A stretch of DNA of 64,000 nt from Ignelater luminosus (GCA_011009095.1 VTPC01091261.1:66177-130176), one strand, 5' to 3'. Counted from the stretch's first letter, positions 48,201 through 61,389 are shown. Made by a program: numbers and translations. Notes: generated from the sequence alone by a model not told the origin.

Positions 48201-49125
48201 TTTACAAACAACATTTAAAATTTAAAAGCGTACTTTCTGCATATAAATTGAAACATCACCTTTGGTAAGCTCTAGAAGGTGTGAATCATCTATTAATTCA
48301 ATAGTATCATCAACTGGCTGTAAAATAGAGCTGAGACACTTCTATTAAATTTTGTATGATAAACTGCCTTTTGTGAAACTTTTCTTTTTAGTTTGAGGAT
48401 CTTACACTATTATAATGCCATAATTGCGTATTAGCCTATTTAAATTCAATTAAGTTATTGCATTCATTATAAATTATCATAAATCCTATTATATAAGATA
48501 TTTCGAAGATAATTAAAAAATGTTATCTTATCTATGTGTACAGAAATCTAGAATTTCTTTTTGTGTTTTTAAGTAAAAACAACAAACCTTTAACAGAAGT
48601 TTGCATTATTTGTCAGTGTTAAAACTTAGCGCCACCCTTTTCTATTTTTCAAATATAAGTTGCTAACGCATGTCCAGAATGTTTTGGCACATTTTTGATA
48701 TTTAATCTATATGTACTACATGTAGTATAATAGTATTAATTTAAATTAATGCTAGCAGTCCATTCGCCTCAAGGACACTTAGTCTTCTTCTATTGCTCTC
48801 CATCAGCTCTTAGGCGGTGGCAAAATTTATTTCTGCTAACTTTTACAAAATTTTACGTCTTAATTGCTTTGCATTTTGAAGTTTTTCATTCGTTATCATA
48901 AACTTTCCTCAATAGAAAATCTTTAAAGGGTTATAGTTTATAGGCACAAAGGGTATGCTGTCCTCCAGAGTAATGGCATGATGCCAAGCTGAACCAAAAC
49001 ATTGTATTATCCTGAAGAGGACACGTGTTAAAGAAATCACCCATTGTGGCAGACTTACGAGTGTAACTTTCTCTATTTAACTCTTAATTTTCTCTTGAAT
49101 CTCACATTATTTGGGCAATTATATT
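45258..49125. other. Unannotated stretch
   Basis: No element or host gene recognised. Slightly GC-richer patches occur at 45835-46020 and 46950-47480. The second contains an ATG-started 69-codon frame (47376-47585) without recognisable domains. Both could be regulatory or exonic host sequence. Confidence 0.35.
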
Positions 49126-49128
49126 ATC

Positions 49129-49151
49129 AGTAGTAGTAGTAGTAGTAGTAG
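49129..49151 (+). repeat. (TAG)n microsatellite, LINE tail
   Basis: Seven to eight TAG units lie exactly where the minus-strand LINE at 49.1-50.3 kb ends. On its coding strand the tail reads (CTA)n. Confidence 0.8.
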
Positions 49152-50330
49152 CCCAACAAATATGTCTTTATAGGCCCTTTCTTACTAACCCCTCGTGATT
49201 GCCTCAACCAACTCTACGAGCGTCTACAGTTCAGGTTAGAGAGGTCAACTCTTTCCTTGTTGGGTAACGGCTTGAAAGGTCTTAAGTCTCAACTTCTCAC
49301 AACCTTCATATTCTCCCAGAAAGTGGAAAGACGTTTCATTGCCATTTTCACATCTATAGCATATTGAGTTTTCCTCTATACCATTGAGCGACAAATGCCT
49401 TTTTAAGGTGTTGTGGCCAGTTAGAACCTCAGTTAAAAAACTTAGGGTTTTTCGGCCCTTGCCTATTAGCCAGTTTAACTTTGATAAGTTAAAACTGGTT
49501 ATATGGTCTTTCGCTTGGTGATAGCCAATGTTTTTTAGCTACTTGATCTTTTGAGTCGTGGATTCCGCTGTGCCTAGGAACCCAGACAAGGCTAGTCTCC
49601 AAGTTTTTCCAAAGCGTCTGAGCACTCTTGCACAAGAGAATTTCTTGTCCTTTTAATGCCGCCTGACTTTCAGAGCAAATATATATTTTCTGCTCCGTCA
49701 TTCTTGCATCTTTCTTATATGCTTCCAATAGAATGGCATAAACAGCAGCCTAGAAAACCATGGGTGCTTTTCTGGAGTCAAGCTCTCTTGCACGTGTGGG
49801 TTTTCCAGGTGCATACCCCCTCCTGAGGATTGCCCGTCATCCATACGCAATCTATCCGTACAGAAAACCACCGAATGCTACTGGAAGTTTATCAAAGGTA
49901 TTTATTTTACCACTAATTGGGCTATCTTGACGTGCCAGTGTTAAATCACCTTTCACCCTGCATTTCGCATTCTGAGGTGGGCCGCCGTTGCTTCGTTCCT
50001 TCTCTAAGTAGGATTCGTTTTCATTGCAGCGGTTATACCCTCTGAGCGATGGTGGTGAGCTCTGTACTATGCCTCCAAACCATTGAACCATATAGCACTC
50101 TAGGTTTGATAATTACTGTGTAGATCGAGTAGGCTATCTAAGGATTGATTCTTTAGAGCTTACGTACGACCTGGCGCAGCTGCTAGAGTATCGCTGAGGA
50201 CTTGGTTTTATCATCTTGTCGACACGTGACATTCAGCTTAAACTTTTCAAACATACTTTATTGATGACCTAGTGTACTTTCTTTGTCAATTTTATTTTGA
50301 CGAATATTTACCAAAATTTGCTGCCTCTTT
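49130..50330 (-). mobile_element. RNase H-type LINE, 5'-truncated
   Basis: The minus strand reads the end of a Jockey/I/R1-type polyprotein. The RT thumb is at about 50250-50060 (KLNVTCRQDDKTKSSAILQQ, then a LYGSMVW-like piece). A linker follows (50091-49852). RNase H is at 49728-49489 with YICSESQAALKG (the DSQAAL motif, D replaced by E) and LETSLVWVPRHSGIHDSKDQVA (WVPGHSGxxGNExAD, altered). The usual C-terminal region follows (GHNTLKRHLSLNGIEENSIC, CENGNETSFHFL, about 49420-49320). The copy has several frame changes and stops, lacks the endonuclease and RT palm, and ends in a (TAG)n-type tail. Confidence 0.75.
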
Positions 50331-50803
50331 GAAGCTATTGCCCGCGGGCTGCTCAAACCGTTAAGCTATTTCTTTGTCGCTGAAGTCCTTGTCAGGAGGA
50401 GTTGAATAATCCACAGTTGGGTTTGGTAAGAATACTGAAGATAATATAAATCATTCTCCACACTCCACATTTGCTGAAACTTTAATGACGTCATTCGCTA
50501 GTAAATATTTGGGTATTTTTAAAAAATCTAATAAAAATATCCCAGACTTTTCAAGATGTCGATGATGAATAATAAAGCATTGGCAAAACTTTGTGACTAA
50601 AAACTGACAAGATTTTAAACATGATTTGCAATAAAAAAGGCTACATGTAGGGTTTTAATGATGTCTTTTTTGTGAAAATCAAGCGTTTATCATACAATGC
50701 AAGGCTCATAGAAAGGTACTTTATGTTGATCTTAATATTTTCATATTTAAACTCACTCATCTCTAAGTTGCAAAGTCATTAAATAATACTAACTCTTTTG
50801 CTG

Positions 50804-51170
50804 TATACAACCCTAAGTGATTGCTAAATATTTTGAAAAGCGATTCCTTGGGTTATTTCAAGGCAAAAAAGTTCATATAAACATAGTATGTTTAAAAATT
50901 CCTCTTTAGGGAGATATAGTTTCTAGAAAATTAAGTTCAAAATGTACTTCTCGTTTTACTATGACAAAAATTCTTAGTTACCGATTTTTTTATTGCGAAA
51001 TAAGAAATTTAGAGATGTTAAAGAAATATGATATTTTGAGGTTAACTCTATAGGAGCTGTATCTCCCGCAGGAAGCGTTTTTGGACATACGTTTACAAGA
51101 TTTTTCCTTGAACTAGACCACGGAATTGCTTCTTCAAATATTTCGTTTAATTTAGAAGCACCCTGTATAT
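50804..51170. mobile_element. Fold-back MITE with about 150-bp inverted arms
   Basis: The right edge reads CACCCTGTATA (51159-51169), the inverse of TATACAGGGTG, an end shared by many insect miniature elements. Read inward on minus, the right arm (about 51170-51025) aligns with the left arm (about 50804-50950) read on plus. Matching blocks include GAAAAGCGATTCC against GAAGAAGCAATTCC, TTTCAAGGCAAAAA against GTTCAAGGAAAAAT, and GGGAGATATAG against GGGAGATACAG. The arms have diverged noticeably and the left tip is degenerate (TATACAACCC), so the copy is old. It has no coding capacity. Confidence 0.6.
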
Positions 51171-51289
51171 TCTATTATTAACTAAAGGCTCTACGCATAC
51201 ATGCTTTAAACAACGTAGCAACAGATTGGCATTGTAAAAGAAAACCGTCTAATCTAAAGCTAGTCGGAAAGATAAGACCATAATCCCAA

Positions 51290-51700
51290 CATGCGAAGTT
51301 GAACTGTTCCCATTCACTGATTCAGGATGTCAAAAAGCAATTGAAGTTTTAGATCAAATTAGTCCTGTTGCAGAATACTGGACAGAAACAGCTGGTGAAG
51401 ACCCGCTTAAAGAAGCTGTAGCCAACTTCTTTAGAAATTTAATCTTGATGGACGACTAGACTTACGTTAAGGCCGACTTCTCTCCTATTTCTAGTTAAGA
51501 GTTTTTACTGCAAAGAATTCAATGATGACCAAGTTTCCCTTTATCTGGCGTCAAACTGACACGTGGTTAACTGAATGAATGACAACAACTTGTACTTTGG
51601 GTCGAGAGTTCAAGTCTTCCAACTGTCAGTCCTGAGCTAGGGCAAGTAGAGAAGCATTGGGCAATCGTGGAGCTAAAAAGCTAAAAGTGGAGATTTAATA
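51290..51700 (+). other. Coding-like tract, unrecognised
   Basis: A plus-strand frame stays open for about 53 codons (CEVELFPFTDSGCQKAIEVL ... FFRNLILMDD, about 51291-51458). In other frames it continues with SSLPTVSPELGQVEKHWAIV (about 51614-51673). Composition and continuity suggest a decayed protein gene, probably an element. I cannot name a family. Confidence 0.25.
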
Positions 51701-52439
51701 GGTTTCTTTGAAAGAAAGTCTATATAGCACCAATACAAGAATCTGTGGTATAACAAAATCTAGGAAACGAAAGATCCTCGAAAGAAGCAGATGATATGGC
51801 CTACTTGATAATAAATTTTTAAAAAACTAAAAATATTTTTCATTGTTTTAGTAGCTTTAATTGTTAGGGAGGAGGAGCATGTCGACGAGAACAATTGTCT
51901 ATTCTTCGGTTTGAAAACATTAACGACATGGGTTTACTGTTAACACTAGAAAACAGAGTTGGACGAGGATTTACAATTTCAAATGGAAACATTGAATGTT
52001 TGAATCTTGCTGAAATATTTATAATCATCAGTTAAAAATAAGAAATTCTTTCTTGGATACCAAAGCTAAAAGTGCACAAGATAACTTGTGGGTATAAATA
52101 GCAATGTAAGCGTACCCAGGAAAATTTCTGAATTTCTAAAATCTCGGAGAGCTTCAAATTACAATGGGCATTTCTTCAGGAGATGTTACTATTACTCTCA
52201 AAGGGCGTGATGGATGGATATTATTCAACATCGCAGAGTGGTTGTTGATAGTTCCACTTTAACAAAGAAACCTTTCAAAATTGTTATTCACCAAGTGTAA
52301 TTGGTCATTGATATTGACTGGTAAAATCATTTTTTTATATTATTCTCTGAGTCTTAGAATCTGCGCACTTATCTCTAAACATTGTTCACCTCACTCAACT
52401 TTTGGATATGTTTCATTCTTGAACCCACAAAGAAATTAT

Positions 52440-53806
52440 GGTGTGGTATTCTAAAGAAGATAAGAAGATAGACAGGAAACTGAACACAGAGTTGAGAAAA
52501 GAACAGTCGAAGCTAAGGCAAAGTGGTTAGCCGAGGAATGCAAAGAAATTGAGGATATGGATCGCGAAGGAAGATATGATCTTGTCTATAATGGAATAAA
52601 AGGTTGGACCCTGGATGGGTAGAAAAGGGAAGGATGTTGTAAAGAAGTAGAGGACAAAGATAGTAATGTATTTAAGGACGAGAAGCAAGTGCTTAACAGA
52701 TGGAGGGAGTACATGCAAGACCTACATAGAACTGCAGTTTGGGTTCTGGAAAGGTGTTTCACAAGAGACGCGATTGTAGTGGTCGGATGTGTGAGGGAAG
52801 GATATTTAGAAAAGGGAAAGAGTTTAAGTACTGGTTTTATAGACCTTGAGAAAGCTTTTGATTGTGTGAAGTGGGACAAATTGATGACTATTCTAAAAGA
52901 TAATGAAGTAGATCGGAGGAAGAGAAGGCCAATCGCGAACCTTTATATGAAACAAGAAGAGAATCGGAGACAGTAAAACAAAATGGTTTGAGATTGGACT
53001 AGGATCAAGGCAAGGTTGCTATACGATATATCTCCTACATTGTCTAACATCTACATGGAAGAAATAGTGAGAGAATGCTGAAATGAAAACGGCGAAGTAA
53101 ACATTGGAGGCAGGAAAATTGTGTGCGTCAGATTTGCGGACATGTTAGTCTTTGCGGAAAACCCAGAGGAACTGAAAAGACTGCCGAGCGATCTAAAAAA
53201 CTTGGAAGAAAAGTATGGTTTAAAAATAAACACGAAGAAAACGAAGATTATGAGGGTGGATGAAGTAGAGGTGATGGAAGTAGATGTAGGAGAAAAACAC
53301 TTGGGGCAGGTAAACTGGTGCAGAAATTTAGGTACCGAGTTGACTGAAAATTGGAGAAGTGAGATAGTCCAGCTTCGAAAAAGGATGGCTATTTACTTTG
53401 TCTGGAGTGTGTTTTTGTATGGTTATGAAACGTGGACATTGTTAAAGAAAGTAAAAGAATAGAAGCTTTTGAAATGTGAATTTAGAGAAGATTACTTAAT
53501 ATCAAGTGGTTGGACAAAGTAAGAAATGAAGATGTATTAAGCGGGATTGGCGAAGAGAGAAGGCTATTGTTTACCATCCAGGAAAGGAAAAATAGTTGGG
53601 CATGTACTTAGAAGAGACAATTTACTGAAGGACGTTTTGGAAGGGGAGGTAAATGGAACGGCAAAAAAAGAAAGGAGAAGAGTGAAGATGTTCGACCATC
53701 TGAAGAATGGCAAGAGATATGCGGCTACGAAGAAAATGGCACAAGACCGTAAGGAACGGTGCAGCAGCTAGGAACCTGCGCAAGCAGAAAACCACTGATG
53801 ATGATC
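52440..53806 (+). mobile_element. RTE-like LINE, 5'-truncated
   Basis: Plus-strand frames give the post-endonuclease linker KWLAEECKEIEDMDREGRYD (about 52520-52580) and VLNRWREYMQDL (52689-52725), then after an internal loss the RT palm KGKSLSTGFIDLEKAFDCVK (about 52817-52876). VRFADMLVFAENPEELKRL (53127-53183) follows; the YADD/FADD box reads FADM. The thumb KYGLKINTKKTKIMRV is at about 53211-53258. FLYGYETWTLLKK is near 53415-53455. The C-terminal GHVLRRDNLLKDVLEGEV is at about 53600-53651. The end has a short TGA-type repeat (53795-53804), as usual for RTE elements. Three or more frame breaks and the damaged catalytic box make it dead. It is a different lineage from the RTE-like copy at 40.2-42.9 kb. 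Confidence 0.8.
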
Positions 53807-53809
53807 CTG

Positions 53810-56800
53810 ACAAAGTGGGAGAAATTAAAGAAGGTCTTAAAATACTCCATAATTTCCAAAGTTGTCTTTCTTACGTCATTAAAAAGTTAAGGGACAAATT
53901 AAAGAAAACGAAAATTTAAAAGCTAACTTCTAGAAATGTGAAATTTATTTCATCAAATAGAGAAATCTTACTGGAACATCTACTTCAGTGACGGATCAGA
54001 AAATTGATTGAAGGTGCAGTTTTGAACAAATTAAAGAAAAAATCATCCGATTTCCTAGGAAATGAAAGACCGAGAAAAGGAAAAGAAAAAATTCAAATAT
54101 CAGCTGACAAAAGCAGTTATCTAAACATTTTGTGATTTACAAAAAACTGCAAATGTATGTATCCCGGAAGGATCGTAAGCTTCTGTGAAGAAAGGCCAAT
54201 TGTTAATTCTATGAAGAAAGGCTCAAAGTGCTGAAGATGACCTAAACAGAATTGTATTCCATATACGAATGAGAAGATGTTTTCTGTACATAAAAAATAT
54301 TTCCAAACGGAATTAATCTTTTATTTTCAAGATTGCAAGTCTGATAATACAGTATAAGGATACCTACATGGTGATTTATAAAAGTTTAAGAATTTACTAT
54401 GTTTTTGAAAGTTAATAATAAATTCATGTTTTTTATCTAAACCACGGTTTTTAGGTGTTGCTTAAAAGGCAGGAAATGACAACGGCGTGAGTCTATAGGT
54501 TACCCCAATTTACAAATCGTAGAAGTTGGTATTTTTGTTTTGATTTGATTATATTGCAAGGAAACGAATTAATGAGAGGTATACACGGAAAACAACTGAA
54601 CAGTTGATGATATGTAATTATGTATTATACTAAGGATAACGTATATTCCACATCTAATTGCTACTTGATACAGTGGAGACAAGCGAATGTAAAGGTAAAT
54701 ATAGCAAATTGAACAATCGATCCAATAATAAAACATAATATGGTTTTGGAAACTGAAAGCAGCAGTAATAAACATCTATTGATCTTCCGATGTGTACAAA
54801 ATACTTTTACATATTAACGAACTCAATAAATGTGCAATTTCAAATTAATACAATATGATTTATAAAAGCTTAATTGCTATATTGAGAATTCTTAACTAAT
54901 AATTTTATTTTTTTTTTATCGGAAGAAGCACTATGTGCAGACCTCTTCACGTTTTGTTACTTAAAAGAACAATTTTAGCTAGTTACCTTGCTATTCAGAT
55001 TCCATTATTATGGAATTGTTTGTATGTAGTATGCAAGCGCTACTAATAGTAACTAACTTGGTAATAATATGCGAAAGACAATTTTTATTACAACATGCAT
55101 TCCAAAAATATAGAGAAATGAAACGCGCAATAATCAAAATTGCAATACTTACTACGTATAAGTGTAGAGGAGAGAGGCCTCTGCAGATACAAACTTTCAT
55201 AATCAAGAAATAGGCTCCTTTTAAAAAAGATTTACTTGCGTTGGTTCGTTTTACCTTACGTTTATATTAATAATGAAGTGAGTATCTTTAATGAAACTAT
55301 TATACAGAAGAACTAAAGTAGTTAAGGAGATAAGAGGAAACTTTGTTGAAAACACGATGTTTCATTGAGAAGAAACCAGCCAGTTAGTCTGCAAAAGCAA
55401 ACAAGTTTAGTTAGAAGAAGCGGTTCGATTTGTGAGTTTTTTACAGTAAAATTCTTCTTGGGTGAAAGAAAATGTAGTCTTTATTTAACAGGAATAAGGA
55501 ACTTCAATACCTTTACCGCAGTATATCTTTCCTTTCTCTCTCCACACTTTTTTTATGAGTTATATAAAATGTGCTATTCCTCTTCTATTCTTATGCTGTA
55601 ATTATTTCCGTGTAACATCTATTTCATTAATTAGTCAAGATATGTTTGAATGAACAAATAGTTACACTTATTTGTTGCTGTTATATAATAAATTTATTTC
55701 TTTAGATTTTGTAATAAATAGTGATCAAGTTTACACGTGAATCTTATAATTAGATTGTGATATTTCTGTAATAGACTAGCAGAAAGAATAAGAAAAAAGA
55801 CAAAACAGCTCCCTCAAATAAAACAAAAATTTGGTACAGCATAGTAACTAGTAAACATTTCCTTTTTTTTGTTTCTTTGATGATTTCTAGTTCTCGAAAA
55901 TCTTCTGCTCTAGTCGATATTAGGTGTTTATGTGTCTCTTGAGCAACCACGTCCCTGCATTTAACCTATTATAACTAGAGCTGGATTTCTAGGCAAAATG
56001 TCTATTTTAAATATTAAATGCCCCTGAATTTTGACAAGAAATCTTTATTGATCATGATAAATACTTTAATTTGGTAAGTTGCTGAAAATGCCTTGTTTTC
56101 TCGGATTTCCTATAAAAGGTCGTTTCTAAGACTTTATTGCCTATTTTAGTCCTTTTCTAAGATTCTACCGTCTATTTTGGTTCTTTTGTTACTTTCTCTA
56201 TAATAATTTTTATTTTGAATTTTTTGTTTCTAGTGTATCATGCTAAAGCATTTCAAAATTTTAGAAAGCTAGAAATTCTACTATAACTCAAAAACTACTG
56301 ATACGATTTTATCTAAATTTAGCATAGTTAGGTTTCGATCGTCGACAAAGAAGTTAATGGTGTTGATTTTTATGATAATAATTACTATGACTGCAAGCAG
56401 TTTTTATTCATAACTATTTGATTGGTAGCTGTTTAGACTTTTTGCATTCGAATACCCAATTCATTTTTACACCAAAAAGATATTTAAGTCGCTAAAATTT
56501 GAAGTTCTTAAGAAAAATGTATTTAAAGTCTTAAACACATGTTTTAAATAATGCATTGAAAATTGTGTTTAAGAATGGGTTACTTGTCTCAAAACAAGAA
56601 GATCGATCGAGCGAACAGTAGTGAAGAAAGTCTTGTAATTAAGCAAAATGTAATCCAAAAATTTAATTAAAGCACTTTTTGATTTTTCTGGAAAAACCCT
56701 TGGTTTTAAGTAAAACACCAAACATACATACTATAAAATGCTGAGTCTGAGGATTCAAAATCAAAAACCAAGATTGAAGTCGGTTGAAAGAAAACTGACA

Positions 56801-57380
56801 AGACACATTTAAAAGATTTTCAGCTACTCAAGAAATCAATTTTGAAGATTTCATTTACTCGCTTTGCTCTGGAAAACTCGCGTGAAGAAAATAAGATTAG
56901 TTTCTCATATACTCGTAATGTATGCAGCAATCCTATAATAAGTAAAAGAAATTTGGGCAGGAATCAAAATTAGCCGCGAATTAAAATAAAAAAAAACACT
57001 GCAAGTTTAGATTTATGTCATGAAAAACCATTTACATAAAAGTACCTCACACTGTAAAAAAGTATCGTCACCCTAACGCAAAATATGGTTAAATTGACTA
57101 TACTGTATGATTAACATAGGCACAACCAAATGTATTGTTAACTACACAAATTAGAAATTGTTAAATATTTATTGTTATGACAACTATAACAAATGGTTAC
57201 ATGTTGACCAGAAACCCTAGTAAAAGCAACAAAATGAAAATGTTATATTAACAAACTAGGATTGGTTTAAAAAAGACAGTTTCAAATGTCTCCCCACAGA
57301 TAAAGTTTATATAAATATTATATAATAAATACATATATATTATATGTGTATATTAATGTAAATAAATATACAAATAAAAA
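53810..57380. other. Unannotated stretch
   Basis: No feature recognised. AT-rich low-complexity sequence (TATATATTATATGTGTATA and similar) fills about 57310-57380, directly before the hammerhead-like motif. Confidence 0.45.
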
Positions 57381-57382
57381 TA

Positions 57383-57426
57383 CCTCCAGGCGATCGTTTC
57401 GTCCTTATTTGGACTCATCATTGAGG
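57383..57426 (-). ncRNA. Degenerate hammerhead ribozyme with classic stem II
   Basis: On the minus strand, CCTCAA (57426-57421) is followed by TGATGA, stem II GTCC/GGAC around the loop AAATAA, then GAAAC, the palindrome CGATCG as a short stem III, and TGGAGG (57388-57383), which pairs with CCTCAA to close stem I. The core TGATGA-GTCC...GGAC-GAAAC is the textbook hammerhead arrangement. The C expected just before TGATGA is missing, and the expected cleavage triplet reads GCC instead of NUH, so this copy should not cleave. Such motifs mark Penelope-like pseudo-LTRs and retrozymes. The nearby minus-strand ATGGCGCG near 57510 may be part of the same element. Confidence 0.6.
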
Positions 57427-57429
57427 ATA

Positions 57430-60400
57430 ATGAAAGTCGATGCTTGCACGCTTCATACTGGTTATATACAAATCAAATATAACATTTAACAGCATGAAAA
57501 TACTAACGCGCCATCTACTAGGAACGCCGAAAAATAAGAACGTATTGTTTTCTAAATTGTATATTAACTACACCTTGTATTGTTATCTCAACACAGATTA
57601 TAGTTGTTCGTCAATTACAGCGAATCATTATTGTTACAAAAACTAAAAGATGTTTAACTAAAATTAAATTGTCATTTTAGCAATGGAGTTCAAATGGTTA
57701 TGTCTATTTTGAACATACAGTATTGTTACTGTAATTATATTTTTGTTAACCATAAGTTTATGGTTAAGTTTAACAATACCGTTTTCACAGTGCATAGCAG
57801 TATGAGGAAGATCTGCGTTTGCAGGAAACCGGAATATTGCTTTAATTTTCATATATGTTTCATCTTGCTCATTTTTAGTTTTCTTTTTGATTTTGAGAGA
57901 GATTCCTAGTTAGTTTTATTCTACAAGTCAGAATTGTTCTTTTGGAGACTTCCCAAGAATAACAAAATAATAATATCATGTCCCTAGATCAGATCAAAAT
58001 CATAATAAAACATTCTAGTTGCTTTTTTTGACATGGCCTGTTTTCATTTTAAAAACTGCAGATTAAAATGGTATACACAGCAAAGCACTAATTAAAAGAC
58101 AAGAAGAAAAGAGCTTTTCGAAAACATAATTGCTAAGACGCAGTGTGACGAAAGCGTTTCTTGTTACTTTAACAGGTTTTCAAGCAATTTCTAGTTATTA
58201 TGGTTTTATTAAAAAGAAAAGTTTAACGGAAGTAAAACAGTTTTCAAGGAGATCAATTAGCGATGCTTCTGAAAAAACAAAAAACCAAATATTTCTACTG
58301 TTATTTTTATAGGAAGTTGTGAAGGCGTACTAAGTAATTATAACCTTGATTACTCATATTATCTATATTAATTACAGTAATTTAATGTCAATACTAATTT
58401 TGTAAAATAGAATGTGTTTACAGTATAATTCTAAAAGTCAAATTAATATACATAGATAAAAAAAACCACAACACTAAAAATAACACCAAAATAGGAAGTA
58501 TTACTGCAAAAATTTGCTCTTTACCGTTTAAAAATTCTAATAAAGCATTCACTTAATAAAACAAATTTTTATTCGGTGAAATTTAGAAATTCACAACTTC
58601 CTTTCTTTTTATGATGTGGAAGACAATCGAATTACGCGACGGTGTGTATTTTAAACTAATTATAATAGTACGTTAGTAGTAGTAACAGTAGTATCCTGCA
58701 GAAGGGCTAGGACAGGCAGCTAAAAGATATTCTGTATGGTGGCACGTGTTTATCCATCGTAATCAGACGTTCTCTGACCTCCTTCCACCCTCCTTTCACT
58801 GTATACTTTCTCTCTGTGCCTTATTACTAAAAGTATTGTTCTTTCCTAGATTGCTCCACATTAGGAAAATATTTGCTATTTTATTAAATGAAATTGGTTC
58901 GTGTTATAGTTTCTTCGGAAATCATTAGATTGCATGCTATTAGTATTGTTTCTGTCGTTGATGTTTTAATAGATATGAAGCTTTAAAATTTTGTAGTAAA
59001 GTTTAATTTATATACGTTTTACCTTGCAAATAAATGTACGGTTGTACTGTCTTAAAAACTAAAAATGCTAATATTTTGATGGGTTTTTAATTTCTTGATT
59101 TTCCAATAATACGATTATTTCAATATTGATCTCACGAACTTCTGATAATAATTTTATCTATTTCTAATTTTAGGTAAAGAAACTTACTCGTTTACGATCA
59201 ATAAAAAAATTGTATAACTTTATTTCTCAAATTGTTACGTACGTTAATGCTGAAATTCGTAAATTTTTATAGCACAATCACAAATTTCAAAGTAGAAGCT
59301 ATTGACACTTAGAATCAACCATTCTGCTAAAAGCTAAACTGTTCAAATGTTAGTATTTCCAAAGAAGGAAATATAAAATTGTCCCAACTTTTAATGGGGT
59401 TTATATGTATTTTGCCTGCTAAACTGCTTAATAAAAGACGAATTGCTACACACAGGCTCATTTGTCTTTGTTCAATCAACACTTGCTTCTTTTAGTAATA
59501 TCAGGAAAGCTTCCCAACACTAAAATTTGTTTTATGCTGTAGTATTCATCATTATTATACCTAAAACAGGTTTTTTTGGTTTAGTGGAAACACTAACAAC
59601 AGACTTGTAGGGTTCATATGAGTTTTAAAAACAGATGTGTAGTTATAATATACAGTGTGTTCTATTTAAGGGTAAATTGCTAATTTCATGCCAAATATGA
59701 CAAATATACAGCAGATTAAAGAGATTAAGCAATTTATATTTGTTCAATAAAATAAGATTTACAAAGTAACTTCACCTCAAAAGTCTATTCTTCTACTATA
59801 CCTTAGAAAAGAAACATCAGTAAATCATCTTTCTGTTTTTCTCACTATCTTAACTATAGAACGATAGGAAGTCATAATTATCAAATTTCTATACGCTTTT
59901 AGAGCCCAAACAGCAAAATTGTCTACTTGTCCGTCTTCTCAAACAGAGGTCTGCTTCTGTCCCACTATGCATTTACACATGACGTTATGATTAATTGATC
60001 ACTGAAGATTTAAGTACTGCTGTTTATCTCTACCTGCTTGTATACCAAGTCAAAAATATTTTCTCCACGCTCAAGTTTTGATTTTCCACGGCTAATCCAA
60101 GATAGCAAACTGAACTTCTGAATCGTCATGCAATAATCATAAAACATATATATTTAGTATGATATACAGGAACTTTAAAAAGTAAGCGTATACTCTCAGC
60201 TTTGCGTAGTTTATTAATTTTCTAACACATCTTAAACTAAACTAGACTAAACTAAACAAAATTTAAGATTATTTTTAAACTAACAGATGCTTGAAATGTC
60301 TGTGCTTGTTTTTAAAATTGTTGTTCAAACTTATGATATGCTTTCGATGTATGAAATTATTTATATTTTGTAAAAAGTTACTCGCAATCAACGTTTTTGT

Positions 60401-60795
60401 GATATACAGAGATTCTAAATAATAATAAAAACGCATCACCACTACCACTCTTTTCTTCAATGTTGATTTTCGGTTTCCACGGGGTAGCAGGAGTAGTTCT
60501 ATGAGTATCGGCTCCGCTTCAGCCTATGGTGTTTTGACGGTGTGAAAACGTCGAGGCAGGTCAGCCGTATGAGGTTGCTTCCACTTCCAGTAGCAAATGT
60601 ACAATTTGCGGTTACCGACGTTGTTTGCTTGTTTGCAGTGGAGCTTTGAAAAAAGAAGTTACTCTTTGATGCTCAACGGTTACAGAGGTGTTGTTTTCGA
60701 AGATGTTTCCGTCGCCAGATAACAATAACCAGGCGACGACATTAGAGTTGTGTGTATTACACTGCAACGAAATCAAATGACCAAATTAAAGCGAA
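57430..60795. other. Unannotated stretch
   Basis: No gene recognised. A short TAG-rich repeat lies at 58672-58694. A GC-richer patch from 60470 to 60790 leads into the transposase relic. Confidence 0.45.
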
Positions 60796-60799
60796 CAGA

Positions 60800-61330
60800 A
60801 GTTGGCGATACAAGTATTGATGTTGATTTCTGACTCGACATGTACAAATGACCTTCTAGAATCAAACTACCACATGCATCCGCTGTGGTATTGGAGGTTT
60901 GTGGAGGAAAGTAGTGCTTGGACGATAAGGGAACTTCGCGAACGGAACCTACTAATTAACACTATGCACTTCAAAGTGCTGGAATGTAACACGTGCAACT
61001 TGCATATGTTCATTATCCTGCTGGAGAATCCACGCTCAGTTCCTCGAATGGAAAAGCATAAGGCTTCAACACGTCGTTTATGTATCTCTAAGCCATATTG
61101 TCTTGAATGAATATCAAAGGAGATGTATTTCCCAAACAAATAGCGCCTGTTATCATGATCCCAAAGGTGGTGTATCTCCTTGCTATATAGCCGAGCATCG
61201 TGCATAGCCAAGCGGGAACGACATACGGGACAAGTGGTTTCAGGTGCAGCAGTGGACGTCTGCCGGATAGCATCGAAGGAAGGATGTTCGGCTGGGTACT
61301 CTCAAACACAGGGTGAACGGGAGTGGAACA
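60800..61330 (-). mobile_element. Decayed Tc1-like transposase
   Basis: Minus-strand frames show the middle of a Tc1-like transposase. FGIMITGAICLGNTSPLIF (about 61170-61115; compare PGVMVWGAIxxxxxSPLVF) is followed by RYINDVLKPYAFPF (about 61085-61045), then QQDNEHMQVARVTFQHFEVH (about 61018-60960; compare FQQDNARPHVARVTQxFxxxH, with the second catalytic D kept in QQD). Beyond that the frame dissolves and the DDE/D glutamate region is not readable. The N-terminal DNA-binding part and terminal repeats were not found. It is older than the copies at 20.4 and 44.0 kb and belongs to a different Tc1 lineage. Confidence 0.6.
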
Positions 61331-61389
61331 GAAAATGGGAAGGAAGGAAGAATGGTGGACACTTCTGCGCACTACATTGAGATTAAAAT

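Noticed and set aside
48940-49050. ATCCTGAAGAGGACACGTG near 49010 as a further hammerhead
   Set aside because: The GAAAC box and a closing stem I are missing.
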